Shown in pieces: positions 26,363-35,611 of a stretch of DNA of 64,000 nt. The stretch's first letter is position 1, and every line of letters starts with the position of its first letter. The DNA is taken from assembly GCF_029688845.1 (NCBI RefSeq), contig NZ_JARUKW010000003.1, positions 186,001 to 250,000 on the forward strand, read 5' to 3'. A model generated the notes under the pieces. It worked only from the letters and a program-made list of their open reading frames with translations. It did not search any database and was not told the origin of the DNA. A program made the position numbers and the translations under genes. The DNA comes from Natronococcus sp. A-GB1 (lineage in GTDB: Archaea; Halobacteriota; Halobacteria; Halobacteriales; Natrialbaceae).

Positions 26363-26965
26363 TTAGACCTCGACGACATCCTGCTCGTCATCGACAGTCT
26401 GCGGCATCGTCACGCCGTAGCTGAACTGTGCACCGGACTGATCGACGAGTTCGACAGTTGCGCTATCACCAGGTGTCAGTGCCTCAGGTTGGTCAGAACC
26501 TCCTTCTAGTGGAACAGTTAGTTCGATGCGGTCACTGGTTTCAGTTAGTGCGGTCGCATCGCTGTCGTCGGTCCCTTCTTCGGTAGAGAATTCCGAGTCA
26601 CCTTCACCACTGTCGTGTTCCAATGTCAGAGAGTCATCGGAATCCGTGTACTGGACCGTAATCGACTCCATGTCGATCACATCCGAACCCGCGGATTTCT
26701 TCACGATGAGGTTGAGTTCCTCAAACTCACCATCTGTTCCCTCGTCGTCCTCTGCGTACGCGTGAACGACTTCGATCTGGTTCGCCACTGCCTGTTGGGT
26801 TTCTGTACCGGTGTCGGAGGCCTGGCTCTGGAGCGAGCCGGCCGTGTTGATCAGAACGCCGGCCGCGATCGCTGCGACCAGGACCATCGCGATAAACACA
26901 ATGAGCGTTCCGATTCCGACCTGACCGCGATCGTTTTCGGAGTTCGAGTGTTCTGTATTAATCAT
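26363..26965 (-). CDS. arlB: Archaellin (type B filament protein), fourth of four
   Basis: A 200-residue archaellin. The class III signal ends NDRG before [16 protein letters not shown], where the prepilin peptidase ArlK/PibD cuts. The hydrophobic core helix [15 protein letters not shown] is shared with the three other copies. The outer domain is acidic, and [21 protein letters not shown] closes the protein. No N-x-S/T sequon occurs in the mature chain. It is the last gene of the set, ten bases after the third copy. Confidence 0.93.
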   Translation of the reverse strand: MINTEHSNSENDRGQVGIGTLIVFIAMVLVAAIAAGVLINTAGSLQSQASDTGTETQQAVANQIEVVHAYAEDDEGTDGEFEELNLIVKKSAGSDVIDMESITVQYTDSDDSLTLEHDSGEGDSEFSTEEGTDDSDATALTETSDRIELTVPLEGGSDQPEALTPGDSATVELVDQSGAQFSYGVTMPQTVDDEQDVVEV

Positions 26966-26975
26966 TAGTATTATC

Positions 26976-27746
26976 TTATACGGTTACGACTGTCTGTTCT
27001 TCAGGGCTGTCGACCGTCTGGGGCATCGTTACACCATAGGTGTATTCGGCACCAGACTGGTCAACGAGCTGAATTGATACGCTGTCACCGGGTTCGAGGT
27101 GTTCCGGCTGGTTCTGATCTGCGTCCCACTCGTCTTCATCGCCAACGAGCGGAACGATTACGTCGATACGTTCTTCACCAGCCGTTAGCGAGGTTTCACC
27201 GGTACCATCGGCGTGCTCACCGGCTTCCTGAGTGATGAAGAACGGTTCTGCTTCATCGTCATCCCCGCCTCCATTATCGAGGTTTTCAGCCACACTCTCG
27301 TGAGAGAGCGTGAGTGATTCATCATCACTCGTATACTGAACCGTCATCGACGAGAGGTCAATAACGTCGGATCCAGCCGACTTCTTGACGGTGAGTCTGA
27401 GTTCGTTGAACTCATCGTTGAGCTCATACTCTGCGCTGTCCGGTGAATCATCGTCAGCAAATGGGATGACGACTTCATCTGCGTTGTCGTCCTCAATACT
27501 GTCTCCTACTCCATCTTCATCCCAATCAAACTGATTCTCGGCAGCAGCATGCGTCACTTCGATTTGGTTTGCCACTGCTTGCTGGGTCTCGGAGCCAGTA
27601 TCGGATGCCTGGCTCTGAAGCGAACCGGCCGTGTTGATCAGGACGCCGGCTGCGATCGCCGCAACCAGTACCATCGCGATGAACACGATGAGCGTCCCGA
27701 TTCCGACCTGACCACGATCGTCTTCGGAGTGAATGCGCTCGAACAT
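26976..27746 (-). CDS. arlB: Archaellin, third of four
   Basis: A 256-residue archaellin, the longest copy. The signal is HSEDDRG before [10 protein letters not shown]. It differs from the others by inserts in the outer domain at about residues 80-115 and 150-185 (including an [17 protein letters not shown] region). The framework segments [18 protein letters not shown] and [18 protein letters not shown]-like are conserved. There is no N-glycosylation sequon in the mature part. It follows the second copy by two bases. Confidence 0.93.
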   Translation of the reverse strand: MFERIHSEDDRGQVGIGTLIVFIAMVLVAAIAAGVLINTAGSLQSQASDTGSETQQAVANQIEVTHAAAENQFDWDEDGVGDSIEDDNADEVVIPFADDDSPDSAEYELNDEFNELRLTVKKSAGSDVIDLSSMTVQYTSDDESLTLSHESVAENLDNGGGDDDEAEPFFITQEAGEHADGTGETSLTAGEERIDVIVPLVGDEDEWDADQNQPEHLEPGDSVSIQLVDQSGAEYTYGVTMPQTVDSPEEQTVVTV

Positions 27747-27748
27747 CG

Positions 27749-28432
27749 TTAGACCTCCACCACGTCTTTATCGACAAAGCTCGGCGGCGTCGTGATGCCG
27801 TAGGTGAACTGCGCACCAGACTGGTCAGTCAGTGCGACCGTCGCACTGTCGCCGGACTCGAGTGCGTAGTCGTCCTCGATTGCGTCAGCATTGAGTCGGA
27901 GGAGAACGCGGTCACCAGTTTCGGTTAAGGCCATTCCTTCTTCGTCCACATCTACTGTATCGTCATCTGGATTTTGTCCGGCTTCAATCGTCGCGAAACT
28001 GTCATCGTTTTCATCATCAACGAAGTCATCTAGTGAATCTCCAGTTGCGTCAGTCTCATACTCGAGCGTCGCATCTGCTGTCGTACTCGTGTACTGAACG
28101 GTCATCGATTCGAGATCGATGACATCCGATCCAGCCGACTTCTTGATGATCAAGTCGACGTATCCAATTTCGTCGTCATCAACATCGAGATTCGAGTCAT
28201 CAACAACATCGTGGCTACTGGTGTAACCGGTAGCGTGAGTCACTTCGATCTGATTGGCCACCGCCTGCTGGGTCTCGGAACCAGTATCGGATGCCTGACT
28301 CTGGAGCGAACCGGCCGTGTTGATCAGAACGCCGGCCGCAATCGCTGCGACCAGGACCATCGCGATGAACACGATGAGCGTCCCGATTCCGACCTGACCT
28401 CGTTGATCCTCAGAGTGTACCTGCTCGAACAT
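27749..28432 (-). CDS. arlB: Archaellin, second of four
   Basis: A 227-residue archaellin. The signal is HSEDQRG before [10 protein letters not shown], and the core helix is identical to the neighbours. The outer domain holds [14 protein letters not shown] and an acidic loop and ends [16 protein letters not shown]. No N-x-S/T sequon is present. It starts three bases after the first copy, so the four genes form one operon. Confidence 0.93.
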   Translation of the reverse strand: MFEQVHSEDQRGQVGIGTLIVFIAMVLVAAIAAGVLINTAGSLQSQASDTGSETQQAVANQIEVTHATGYTSSHDVVDDSNLDVDDDEIGYVDLIIKKSAGSDVIDLESMTVQYTSTTADATLEYETDATGDSLDDFVDDENDDSFATIEAGQNPDDDTVDVDEEGMALTETGDRVLLRLNADAIEDDYALESGDSATVALTDQSGAQFTYGITTPPSFVDKDVVEV

Positions 28433-28435
28433 CGA

Positions 28436-29044
28436 TTAGACCTCCACGACGTCAGTGTTCTCCTCGTCGAACGTCGCGGGCACAGTCACACCGTAGCTGA
28501 ACTGGGCACCGGACTGGTCGATGAGTTCGATGGTTGCACTGGAGCCAGTTTCGAGGCCATCATCGGCTTCAATCTCCTCGATATCGACTTCGATCTCGAT
28601 CCGATCACTCGTTTCCGTCAGTGCCTCCCCGTCACCGTTAGTGTCAGCGAGAGCCTCGGTTCCGAAGACTCCATCACCTGCGCCGCCACTATCGTACTCC
28701 AAGGTTTCAGACGTACTCGGGCTTGTGTACTGAAGTGTCATCGACTCCATGTCGATAACATCCGAGCCGGCAGACTTCTTGACAACCAGATTTAAGTTAT
28801 CAATTCCGTCCTCGCCGTCGACGCTGTCAGTGGTTTCACCATACGCGTGAACTACCTCGATCTGGTTCGCCACCGCCTGCTGGGTCTCTGTACCTGTATC
28901 GGAGGCCTGGCTCTGGAGCGAGCCAGCCGTGTTGATCAGGACACCGGCTGCAATCGCCGCAACCAGCACCATCGCGATGAACACGATCAGGGTGCCGATA
29001 CCCACCTGACCACGTTCGTCGTTGTCTGCTATATTTTCGAACAT
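28436..29044 (-). CDS. arlB: Archaellin, first of four
   Basis: A 202-residue archaellin and the promoter-proximal copy, which is often the most expressed. The signal is NDERG before [10 protein letters not shown]. Framework segments are [19 protein letters not shown] and [15 protein letters not shown]. The outer domain (about residues 95-165) is the part that differs most between copies. There is no N-x-S/T sequon. The start at ATG 29044 ([12 protein letters not shown]) matches the family. Confidence 0.93.
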   Translation of the reverse strand: MFENIADNDERGQVGIGTLIVFIAMVLVAAIAAGVLINTAGSLQSQASDTGTETQQAVANQIEVVHAYGETTDSVDGEDGIDNLNLVVKKSAGSDVIDMESMTLQYTSPSTSETLEYDSGGAGDGVFGTEALADTNGDGEALTETSDRIEIEVDIEEIEADDGLETGSSATIELIDQSGAQFSYGVTVPATFDEENTDVVEV

Positions 29045-29081
29045 TGATTGTATTGGTGTCTCCGCGTGTCACGCATCCCGA

Positions 29082-29099
29082 GCGCACCCGTGGGTGCGC
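29082..29099. promoter_or_regulatory. Perfect palindrome upstream of the archaellin operon
   Basis: GCGCACCC-GT-GGGTGCGC, arms of 8 with a 2-base spacer, ends 38 bases before the first archaellin start. As DNA it could be an operator. If transcription starts further upstream it would form a strong hairpin in the archaellin leader RNA. Confidence 0.5.
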
Positions 29100-29106
29100 G
29101 AGCCAC

Positions 29107-29124
29107 CTCGAGTACGAACTCGAG
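29107..29124. promoter_or_regulatory. Second perfect palindrome in the archaellin-arl control region
   Basis: CTCGAGT-ACGA-ACTCGAG, arms of 7 with a 4-base spacer, lies next to the previous palindrome in the 410-base divergent space 29045-29454. The self-complementary GAATATC element at about 29251-29257 could serve as a TATA for either direction. I see no clear TATA nearer to the archaellin start. Confidence 0.45.
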
Positions 29125-29353
29125 AGGCGGCCGCCGACTCGAGCGTCACCCCGCGACCACACGCTGTGACGGCGGGCTGAGAGCTGCACCGGTGCTCGAG
29201 GCCGGCTCGGGCGAATCTGACGGAAGCGCGGATTCAGGGGTTCGTCCCCGCTAGAATATCAGATACAGTGAGTATCAAGCTGATCGTCAGCTCACGTCTC
29301 GATTCGAGTCTCGACTCACGATTCGAAACGAGCGCTGAACTCGTGGAGAGAAC

Positions 29354-29357
29354 TTTA
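29354..29357 (+). promoter_or_regulatory. Putative TATA element upstream of the arl operon
   Basis: ACTTTAG is centred about 27 bases before ATG 29382 and about 100 bases before the arlCE start. Transcription would begin at or near 29382, which is what makes the small ORF there credible. Confidence 0.4.
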
Positions 29358-29381
29358 GCGATCCTGTTAGAAGAGGCGGGT

Positions 29382-29453
29382 ATGACAGAGTACTATCGCA
29401 CAGGGAACGGGCCGGCCGATGCCGGCGATGGGGATCCCAGGGAGGGCCAGTAG
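29382..29453 (+). CDS. Possible 23-codon leaderless upstream ORF of arlCE
   Basis: The ATG at 29382 opens a frame of 23 codons (MTEYYRTGNGPADAGDGDPR and three more) ending in TAG at 29451-29453. One base later comes the arlCE ATG, in another frame. The putative TATA spacing fits a start at this ATG, so ribosomes finishing here could restart at arlCE. It could instead be plain leader; no homologue is known to me. Confidence 0.3.
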   Translation: MTEYYRTGNGPADAGDGDPREGQ

Positions 29454-29454
29454 G

Positions 29455-30435
29455 ATGGCCGCGGGACTGAACTGGCTGCTCCGATGGCTCGGTCGGGAAA
29501 GCTCCGAGGCCGAGTCCGACCCGGAGGGCGTATCGCCCGCCGATTCGGACGACGTGCCAGACCCCGAACCCGAGGGGGCCGACGAGGATGTCACGGCCGG
29601 CGAACTCGAAGCCGAGGCGCACGAGGACGACGCCGAAGCCGAGGCCGAGGCCGAGTTCGCCGACCTCGAGCCTGCATCGCTGGACGACCACGACGGACAC
29701 GAGCAGGAGGCCGAGGCTGACGGCGGCGAGGACGGCCCCGACGACGAGGCGATCGACGATCTGTACTACCGCACCGAGGGCCTCGAGGAGTCCATCGAGG
29801 ACACGGAGATGCGCCTGGACGCGATCCAGGACTCCCAGGAGCAGGTCGTCTCACAGGTCGACGAGCTCAACGACCGCGTCCGGCGGATGCTCGGGCTCTA
29901 CGATCAGGTGACCGACGACATCAACCCCTTCACCGGCGAGGGTGAGGCAGACAACGGGTTCGAGGTCTTCGGCGACGAGCACGCCGACACGGGGGAGGCG
30001 ACCGAGGCTGAGACGATCTCGTTCGACGACCTCAAAAGCGGGGTCGAGACCGAACCCGCCGGCGCCGTCGAAGACGAACCCGAACCCGAGCCGACCGCGG
30101 ACCCCCAGCTCGAGGACCGCGACGCCGACGAGCCGACGCTACAATCGCTGCCCGACGCCTACGCGACCGACGTGATTGTCTTCGAGTGGCTCGCGGACTT
30201 GCTCGAGTCGGGCGGGCCGCGGGCGACCCTCGAGGCGCTGTCGTACTACGTCGAACTTGGCTGGATCGACCCTGAAGTCCGGGTTCAGCTCGAAGCTGTC
30301 CTAAGTGGGCCGGGACTTGAGACCGAAGCATCCGCAAAGGCCACGGAGCTGACGGCCGACGACCACGCCGACAGCTACGCCTACGTGATGCAGCTCCGGG
30401 AACTCCATGAGATCAAACGGACCGTCGAACCCTGA
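29455..30435 (+). CDS. arlCE: Archaellum accessory protein ArlCE (FlaC/E fusion)
   Basis: A 326-residue protein. The first 100 residues are a very acidic Glu/Asp/Ala stretch. A coiled-coil ArlC part follows (EGLEESIEDTEMRLDAIQDS, about residues 105-150). The C-terminal ArlD/E domain has VIVFEWLADLLESGG and YYVELGWIDPEVRVQL. These proteins form the cytoplasmic platform linking the motor to the chemotaxis switch protein CheF. Start at ATG 29455, one base after the small upstream ORF. First gene of arlCE-F-G-H-I-J. Confidence 0.9.
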   Translation: MAAGLNWLLRWLGRESSEAESDPEGVSPADSDDVPDPEPEGADEDVTAGELEAEAHEDDAEAEAEAEFADLEPASLDDHDGHEQEAEADGGEDGPDDEAIDDLYYRTEGLEESIEDTEMRLDAIQDSQEQVVSQVDELNDRVRRMLGLYDQVTDDINPFTGEGEADNGFEVFGDEHADTGEATEAETISFDDLKSGVETEPAGAVEDEPEPEPTADPQLEDRDADEPTLQSLPDAYATDVIVFEWLADLLESGGPRATLEALSYYVELGWIDPEVRVQLEAVLSGPGLETEASAKATELTADDHADSYAYVMQLRELHEIKRTVEP

Positions 30436-30452
30436 CGAGTGGGTGATCGAAG

Positions 30453-30884
30453 ATGGGCTTCAGCACCAGTGGCGCGACCGCGATCCTCCTCATCGGCGTT
30501 CTCGTCGCCGTTAGCGTGGCGTATCCGACCCTGCAGGCGGCACAAGACTTACGCCAGGATGCGATCGAGGACCGGGACGACCGTGCCCTCGAGACGCACA
30601 ACACCGCGATCGACGACGTCGAGGTCACCGACGACGACGGTGAGCTGACGGTGACCGCCAGAAACGACGGCTCGACGTCGCTATCGGCGGCAGATACGAC
30701 GCTACTGGTCGACGGGACGATCCCCGACGACCGAGAGGTCGAAGTCGACGGCGAGCCCGACCGGGAGCTGTGGCTCCCCGAGGAGGAGCTGACGATCGCC
30801 GTCGACGACTCCGCCCTCCCCGACGACCCCGAGCGGGTCAAACTGGTCACCGAACACGGCGTCGCAACCACGGAGGGGGTCTGA
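30453..30884 (+). CDS. arlF: Archaellum stator protein ArlF
   Basis: A 143-residue protein with one N-terminal membrane helix (ATAILLIGVLVAVSVAYPTL) and an outer beta-sandwich domain. ArlF binds the S-layer and anchors the motor as part of the stator with ArlG. Start MGFSTSGATA at ATG 30453. The stop lies one base before the arlG start. Confidence 0.88.
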   Translation: MGFSTSGATAILLIGVLVAVSVAYPTLQAAQDLRQDAIEDRDDRALETHNTAIDDVEVTDDDGELTVTARNDGSTSLSAADTTLLVDGTIPDDREVEVDGEPDRELWLPEEELTIAVDDSALPDDPERVKLVTEHGVATTEGV

Positions 30885-30885
30885 G

Positions 30886-31362
30886 GTGTCGAGCACCTCG
30901 ATCTCGAGTCTGATCCTGTTCATCGCGGCGATGATCGTCGCCGCGGGCGTCGCCGGAACCCTCGTGACGACGGTAACTGACGTGAGCAGCTCCGTCAGCA
31001 CCCAGACCGGGAACACCGCGGACGCGATCGACACCGACATCGCGATCATCAGCGACGCGGGCAGCGACGCCGTCTACGACGAGGACGACGACACCGTCAG
31101 CCTGTACGTCAAGAACACCGGCGAGAAGACCCTCGCCAGCGACGGCGCCGGTCTCGACGTGCTCGTCGACGGCGAGTACGTCTCGAGCGAGGACCTCGAG
31201 ATCGAGATCCACGGCGACGACCACTGGCGGTCGGGCGCCGTCGCCGAACTCGAGATCGATCTCGTGGCTGCCGGCCTTGAGGACGGCTTCGGCACCGGCG
31301 AGGAACACCGAGCGGTCGTCACGAAAAACGACAGCCGCGCGGTGTTCGAATTTCGAACCTAA
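30886..31362 (+). CDS. arlG: Archaellum stator protein ArlG
   Basis: A 158-residue protein starting at GTG 30886, with an N-terminal helix (SISSLILFIAAMIVAAGVAG) and a beta-rich outer domain containing VSLYVKNTGEKTL. ArlG caps ArlF in the stator. It contains one N-D-S sequon near the C-terminus, unlike the archaellins. Confidence 0.88.
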   Translation: MSSTSISSLILFIAAMIVAAGVAGTLVTTVTDVSSSVSTQTGNTADAIDTDIAIISDAGSDAVYDEDDDTVSLYVKNTGEKTLASDGAGLDVLVDGEYVSSEDLEIEIHGDDHWRSGAVAELEIDLVAAGLEDGFGTGEEHRAVVTKNDSRAVFEFRT

Positions 31363-31364
31363 CC

Positions 31365-32093
31365 ATGACTGACCACTACTCTATCGGACTGACGGATCGA
31401 GATCGGGTGAACAACGCCGTCGGCGACGGCATCCCGACCGGAAGCATCGTCCTGATCGAGGGCGAGGACGGCGCCGGCAAGAGCGCGCTCTCCCAGCGGT
31501 TCGCCTACGGGATGGCGACCGAGGGCACCGACGTCAGCTACGTCTCGAGCGAGCTCGAGGCCGGCGAGTTCATCGACCAGATGCACTCGCTGTCCTACGA
31601 CGTCGTCGATCTCCTGCTGGCCGAACGGCTGCTGTTCTTACACGCGAACGTCGACACCCACGACCCGGGGCCGACCCGCCAGCTGCTCGCCCGGCTGGTC
31701 GACGCCGAGCGGCTCTGGCGGGCCGACGTCGTCTACGTCGATACCCTCTCGGCGCTGTTGCGCCACGACCCGAACTACGAGGCAGGCGCCGAGACCGACG
31801 ACGAGGATCGGGTCATCCAGCGACTCGTTACCTTCTTCCGGCGGATGACGAGAAGCGGCAAGTCGATCGTGCTGACGGTCGATCCGTCGGGGATCGCCGA
31901 GGACGCCCTGCACCCGCTGCGAAGCGTCGCCGACGTCTACTTCGACATCGAGACGACGGCAGTCGGCCAGGAGATCAGGCGGAGTGTCCGCGTCCGGCGG
32001 TTCCAGAACATGAACGCCCCGGTCGACGACACGATCGGCTTCAGCGTCCAGCAGGGACGGGGCGTCTCGATCATCAGCCGGACGGTCGCCTGA
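31365..32093 (+). CDS. arlH: Archaellum ATPase-like regulator ArlH
   Basis: A 242-residue RecA-like protein. Walker A is GEDGAGKS (residues 33-40); the Walker B region is in DVVYVDTLSAL. ArlH binds ATP, forms a ring and controls ArlI, switching between assembly and rotation. It lies two bases after arlG and one base before arlI. Confidence 0.95.
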   Translation: MTDHYSIGLTDRDRVNNAVGDGIPTGSIVLIEGEDGAGKSALSQRFAYGMATEGTDVSYVSSELEAGEFIDQMHSLSYDVVDLLLAERLLFLHANVDTHDPGPTRQLLARLVDAERLWRADVVYVDTLSALLRHDPNYEAGAETDDEDRVIQRLVTFFRRMTRSGKSIVLTVDPSGIAEDALHPLRSVADVYFDIETTAVGQEIRRSVRVRRFQNMNAPVDDTIGFSVQQGRGVSIISRTVA

Positions 32094-32094
32094 G

Positions 32095-33780
32095 ATGTCC
32101 GACTTCGGAACGCCGCGACTTGAGGACGACCTGGCCGCCCTCGCCGACGCCCACCCCCACCTCCGCGAACACCTCGAGGGGTTCTACGCCGAACACAACG
32201 AGTACCCGGTCCTGATCGACGAGCCGGGTCCCGGCTGGGAGTCCCCTCGGCCGAACGTCATCTACACACCCGAGGAGCCGATCTTCTGTCACATCCACGG
32301 CGACGTCGGCATCTCGACGACGTACTACTGCGTCGAGCCGATTCTCGAGGACAGCGACGGGGAGCTGTACAACGAGATCCGCCAGCGGCTCCTCGACAAG
32401 AGCGTCACGCGGCCCGCCCCGACCGACAGCGAGGCGTTCGAAGAACACATCGACGCCCTGTTAAATGAGGTCGTCGAGATCGGTTCCGAGACGACCGAGG
32501 AGCCGACTCCGAGCGGACTACTCGACGCGTTCGGGACGAGCACGCTCTCCGTAACCGAGGAGCAGTTCTCCCGCCTGCGCTACCAGCTCCAGCGCGACAT
32601 CGTCGGGCTCGGCCCGCTCGAGCCGGTGATGACCGACACGGCCAACGAGGACATCCACGTCATCGGCCCCGGCCAGTGTTACCTCGACCACGGTACCTAC
32701 GGGATGATCGAGGCGACCGTCGACTTCGGCACGCCAGCGGAGTTCGAACAGTGGCTCCGAAACATGGGCGAACGGATGGACCACCCCGTCAGCGACTCCG
32801 ATCCGGTGATCGACGCGACGCTGCCCGACGGCTCCCGGATCAACATCATCTACTCCGACGATGTCTCGGTACAGGGCCCCTCGTTGACGATCCGACAGGG
32901 CGAGGACGTCCCCCTCTCGATCCTCCAGATCACGAAGTGGGGCACGCTCAGCCCCGAGCTCGCGGCCTACCTCTGGCTCTGTCTCGAGAACGAGCAGACG
33001 GTGTTCGTCGTCGGCGAGACCGCTTCGGGGAAGACAACGACGCTGAACGCCGCGCTCTCGTTTATTCCACGGGACGCCAAGATCTACACCGCCGAGGACA
33101 CTGCGGAGGTAATTCCGCCCCACGACACCTGGCAGCAGCTCCTGACCCGGGAAGGGTCGGGCGACGAGAGCGCCGACGTCGACATGTTCGACCTGGTGGC
33201 GGCTGCGCTCCGTTCGCGGCCCGACTACATCGTCGTGGGCGAGGTCCGCGGCGAGGAGGGCCAGATGGCGTTCCAGGCCGCCCAGACCGGCCACCCGGTC
33301 ATGCTGACGTTCCACGCCAGCGACATTGTCTCGATGATCCAGCGCTTTACCGGGAGTCCGATCGACGTCCCGGAGACGTTCATGGACAACTGCGACGTCG
33401 CGCTGTTCCAGAACCGGGTCAAGCAGGGCGACGACGTCCTCCGTCGGGTCACCTCGGTCCAGGAGATCGAGGGCTACTCCGACTACGAGGGCGGGGTCGT
33501 CACCCGGCAGGCGTTCCGCTGGGATCCCAGGGACGACGTCGTCTCGTTTACGGGTCGGAACAACTCCTACGTCCTCGAGGAACAGATCGCGACGCTGCTG
33601 GGCTACCAGGACACCCGCCGGATCTACGACGAACTCGACCGCCGTGCGGAGATCGTCCGCCAGCTGATCGACGCCGACGTGCTGGGCTACCACGAGGTCA
33701 ACCGGGCGATCGCCGACTTCCAGCGCGACGGCCTGCAGGGGCTGCCGGTTCGGATCAGGGGGCTCGATCAGTTCGCCTAA
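32095..33780 (+). CDS. arlI: Archaellum motor ATPase ArlI
   Basis: A 561-residue type II/IV secretion ATPase. Walker A is GETASGKT (residues 307-314). The Asp and His boxes are YTAEDTAEVI and MLTFHASDIV, and the Walker B region is DYIVVGEVRGEE. It powers both filament assembly and rotation together with ArlH and ArlJ. The N-terminal 180 residues are the membrane-proximal domain. Confidence 0.96.
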   Translation: MSDFGTPRLEDDLAALADAHPHLREHLEGFYAEHNEYPVLIDEPGPGWESPRPNVIYTPEEPIFCHIHGDVGISTTYYCVEPILEDSDGELYNEIRQRLLDKSVTRPAPTDSEAFEEHIDALLNEVVEIGSETTEEPTPSGLLDAFGTSTLSVTEEQFSRLRYQLQRDIVGLGPLEPVMTDTANEDIHVIGPGQCYLDHGTYGMIEATVDFGTPAEFEQWLRNMGERMDHPVSDSDPVIDATLPDGSRINIIYSDDVSVQGPSLTIRQGEDVPLSILQITKWGTLSPELAAYLWLCLENEQTVFVVGETASGKTTTLNAALSFIPRDAKIYTAEDTAEVIPPHDTWQQLLTREGSGDESADVDMFDLVAAALRSRPDYIVVGEVRGEEGQMAFQAAQTGHPVMLTFHASDIVSMIQRFTGSPIDVPETFMDNCDVALFQNRVKQGDDVLRRVTSVQEIEGYSDYEGGVVTRQAFRWDPRDDVVSFTGRNNSYVLEEQIATLLGYQDTRRIYDELDRRAEIVRQLIDADVLGYHEVNRAIADFQRDGLQGLPVRIRGLDQFA

Positions 33781-33781
33781 C

Positions 33782-35548
33782 ATGTCCTCGGAGACCCAGT
33801 CGTCGCCGGAGCTCGCCGCCCGTTCGGCGCTTCGCGAGCTCGGGATGGCCTACGAACAGATGGGGTTCTCGACCGAACGGTACCTCCTGTTTGTCGTCGC
33901 ACCCGCGGTCGGGTTCTTTCTGTTTATGCCCGTGCTGGCGCTGTTGCTGGGTCTCCCCCTGTTGCTGACGCTCCCGGTCGTCCTGCTCGGCCTGCTCGCG
34001 GTCGCCGCCGCGGTCAGCTACCCGAAGCTGCTCCAGGAGCGCAAACGAAAGCAGGTCCGACAGCGCTTTCACCTCTTTTTGACCCACATTACGGTGCTCT
34101 CGATGACGAACATCAACCGCGTCGAGATCTTTCGAACCCTGGCCGAGGAGGAGGAGTACGACGCGCTGGCCGACGAGATGGGCCACCTCGTCGCGATGGT
34201 CGACACCTGGAACATGAGCCTCGACGACGCCTGCCGGATACGGGCCAAACAGACCTCGAGCCCGCTGCTGACGGACTTCCTCGAGCGACTCGCGTACACG
34301 GTCGGCGGCGGCCAGCAGATCAGCGAGTTCCTGATCGACGAGCAGGATACGATCATTCAGCAGTTCGTCACCCGCTACGAGGCCGACCTGGCGAAACTGG
34401 ACGTCATGAAGGAGCTGTACATGTCGATGATGCTGTCGGTTGCGTTCGTCCTCGTGTTCGCGATCGTCCTCCCGATCCTCGTCGGCACGAACCCGACGCT
34501 GCTGATCGCCGGCACGATCATCATGTTCCTGATCGTCCAGCTCGGTTTCGTCTACGCGATCCACCTGATCGCGCCCGCCGACCCGGTCTGGTACGTAGAG
34601 GAGACCGCCGGTTTCGGTCCGATGGACGGGATCCCGACCGCGCTGGCGCTCGGCGTCGGGACGAGTGCTGTACTGGCACTCGGCGTCCTCGTCGCCCTGT
34701 CCGGATTCGTGCCGGTCCCCGACCTCGACGTCCCGCTGCCGATCCTGCTTGCGCTTCCAGTGACGCCGCTTCTGTATCCCGGCTGGAGGATGCGACGGGA
34801 AGAGCAGAAGGTCAAGATCCGCGACGGCGAGTTCCCGAGCTTCGTCCGGACGCTCGGGGCCGTCGAGAGCGTCAAACAGACCTCGACGAGCAGCGTCCTC
34901 TCGAGCCTGCGCCACAAGGACTTCGGCGCGCTGACGGCGAACATCGACGCGCTGTACAAGCGGCTCAACATGCGGATCGACGGCGTTCGATCGTGGCGGC
35001 TGTTCGCCGCCGAGACCGGCTCGTATCTCATCCAGAAGTTCGGCGACATGTACGTTGTCGGCCGCCGGATGGGCGGCGATCCGAAACTGCTGGGGCAGCT
35101 CATCAGCAAGAACTACAACCAGGTGCTGAAGGTCCGCGAGCAGCGCCAGCAGGAGACGATGACCCTCATCGGCGTGCTGTACGGGATCACCGCTGCGAGC
35201 GTCTTCGCCTTCTTCATCGGGCTCGAGATCGTCGACATCATGATGGATATCACCACGGAGATGGAGCTCGACGACACCGAGGACCCCGAGAGCAACGTCG
35301 CCGGCGGGCCGACGCCGGGCGATTTCACCGACGGTCTGCTCCACACCGAACAGTACAACATCGCGGCCATCGAGTACCTGCTGTCGTTCACCATCCTGCT
35401 CAACGCGGCGCTGTCGGCGGTCATTATCCGACTCACGGACCGCGGCCATCCCATCAGCGGGCTGGTCCACTTCGTCCTCCTGACGTGGGTCGGTGCGGTC
35501 GTCGCCGCCGCGACGCAGTACCTCGTCGAGTTCGTCGTCGCCGTCTGA
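33782..35548 (+). CDS. arlJ: Archaellum membrane platform ArlJ
   Basis: A 588-residue membrane protein with two T2SF/GspF-type cytoplasmic domains (around residues 75-200 and 345-460) and about nine hydrophobic segments. It is the platform on which ArlI acts and into which archaellins insert. It starts one base after the arlI stop. Confidence 0.95.
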   Translation: MSSETQSSPELAARSALRELGMAYEQMGFSTERYLLFVVAPAVGFFLFMPVLALLLGLPLLLTLPVVLLGLLAVAAAVSYPKLLQERKRKQVRQRFHLFLTHITVLSMTNINRVEIFRTLAEEEEYDALADEMGHLVAMVDTWNMSLDDACRIRAKQTSSPLLTDFLERLAYTVGGGQQISEFLIDEQDTIIQQFVTRYEADLAKLDVMKELYMSMMLSVAFVLVFAIVLPILVGTNPTLLIAGTIIMFLIVQLGFVYAIHLIAPADPVWYVEETAGFGPMDGIPTALALGVGTSAVLALGVLVALSGFVPVPDLDVPLPILLALPVTPLLYPGWRMRREEQKVKIRDGEFPSFVRTLGAVESVKQTSTSSVLSSLRHKDFGALTANIDALYKRLNMRIDGVRSWRLFAAETGSYLIQKFGDMYVVGRRMGGDPKLLGQLISKNYNQVLKVREQRQQETMTLIGVLYGITAASVFAFFIGLEIVDIMMDITTEMELDDTEDPESNVAGGPTPGDFTDGLLHTEQYNIAAIEYLLSFTILLNAALSAVIIRLTDRGHPISGLVHFVLLTWVGAVVAAATQYLVEFVVAV

Positions 35549-35611
35549 CGGCTCACCGCTCGTAATCGAACGAAGCTTCTTGCGTTCCCGGCGAGGAAAC
35601 GTTCAGTAGTA

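Noticed and set aside
26363-29044. Repeats between archaellin genes as a CRISPR-like or satellite array
   Set aside because: The repeats are coding, about 150 bases of shared 5' gene sequence, at gene-length spacing.
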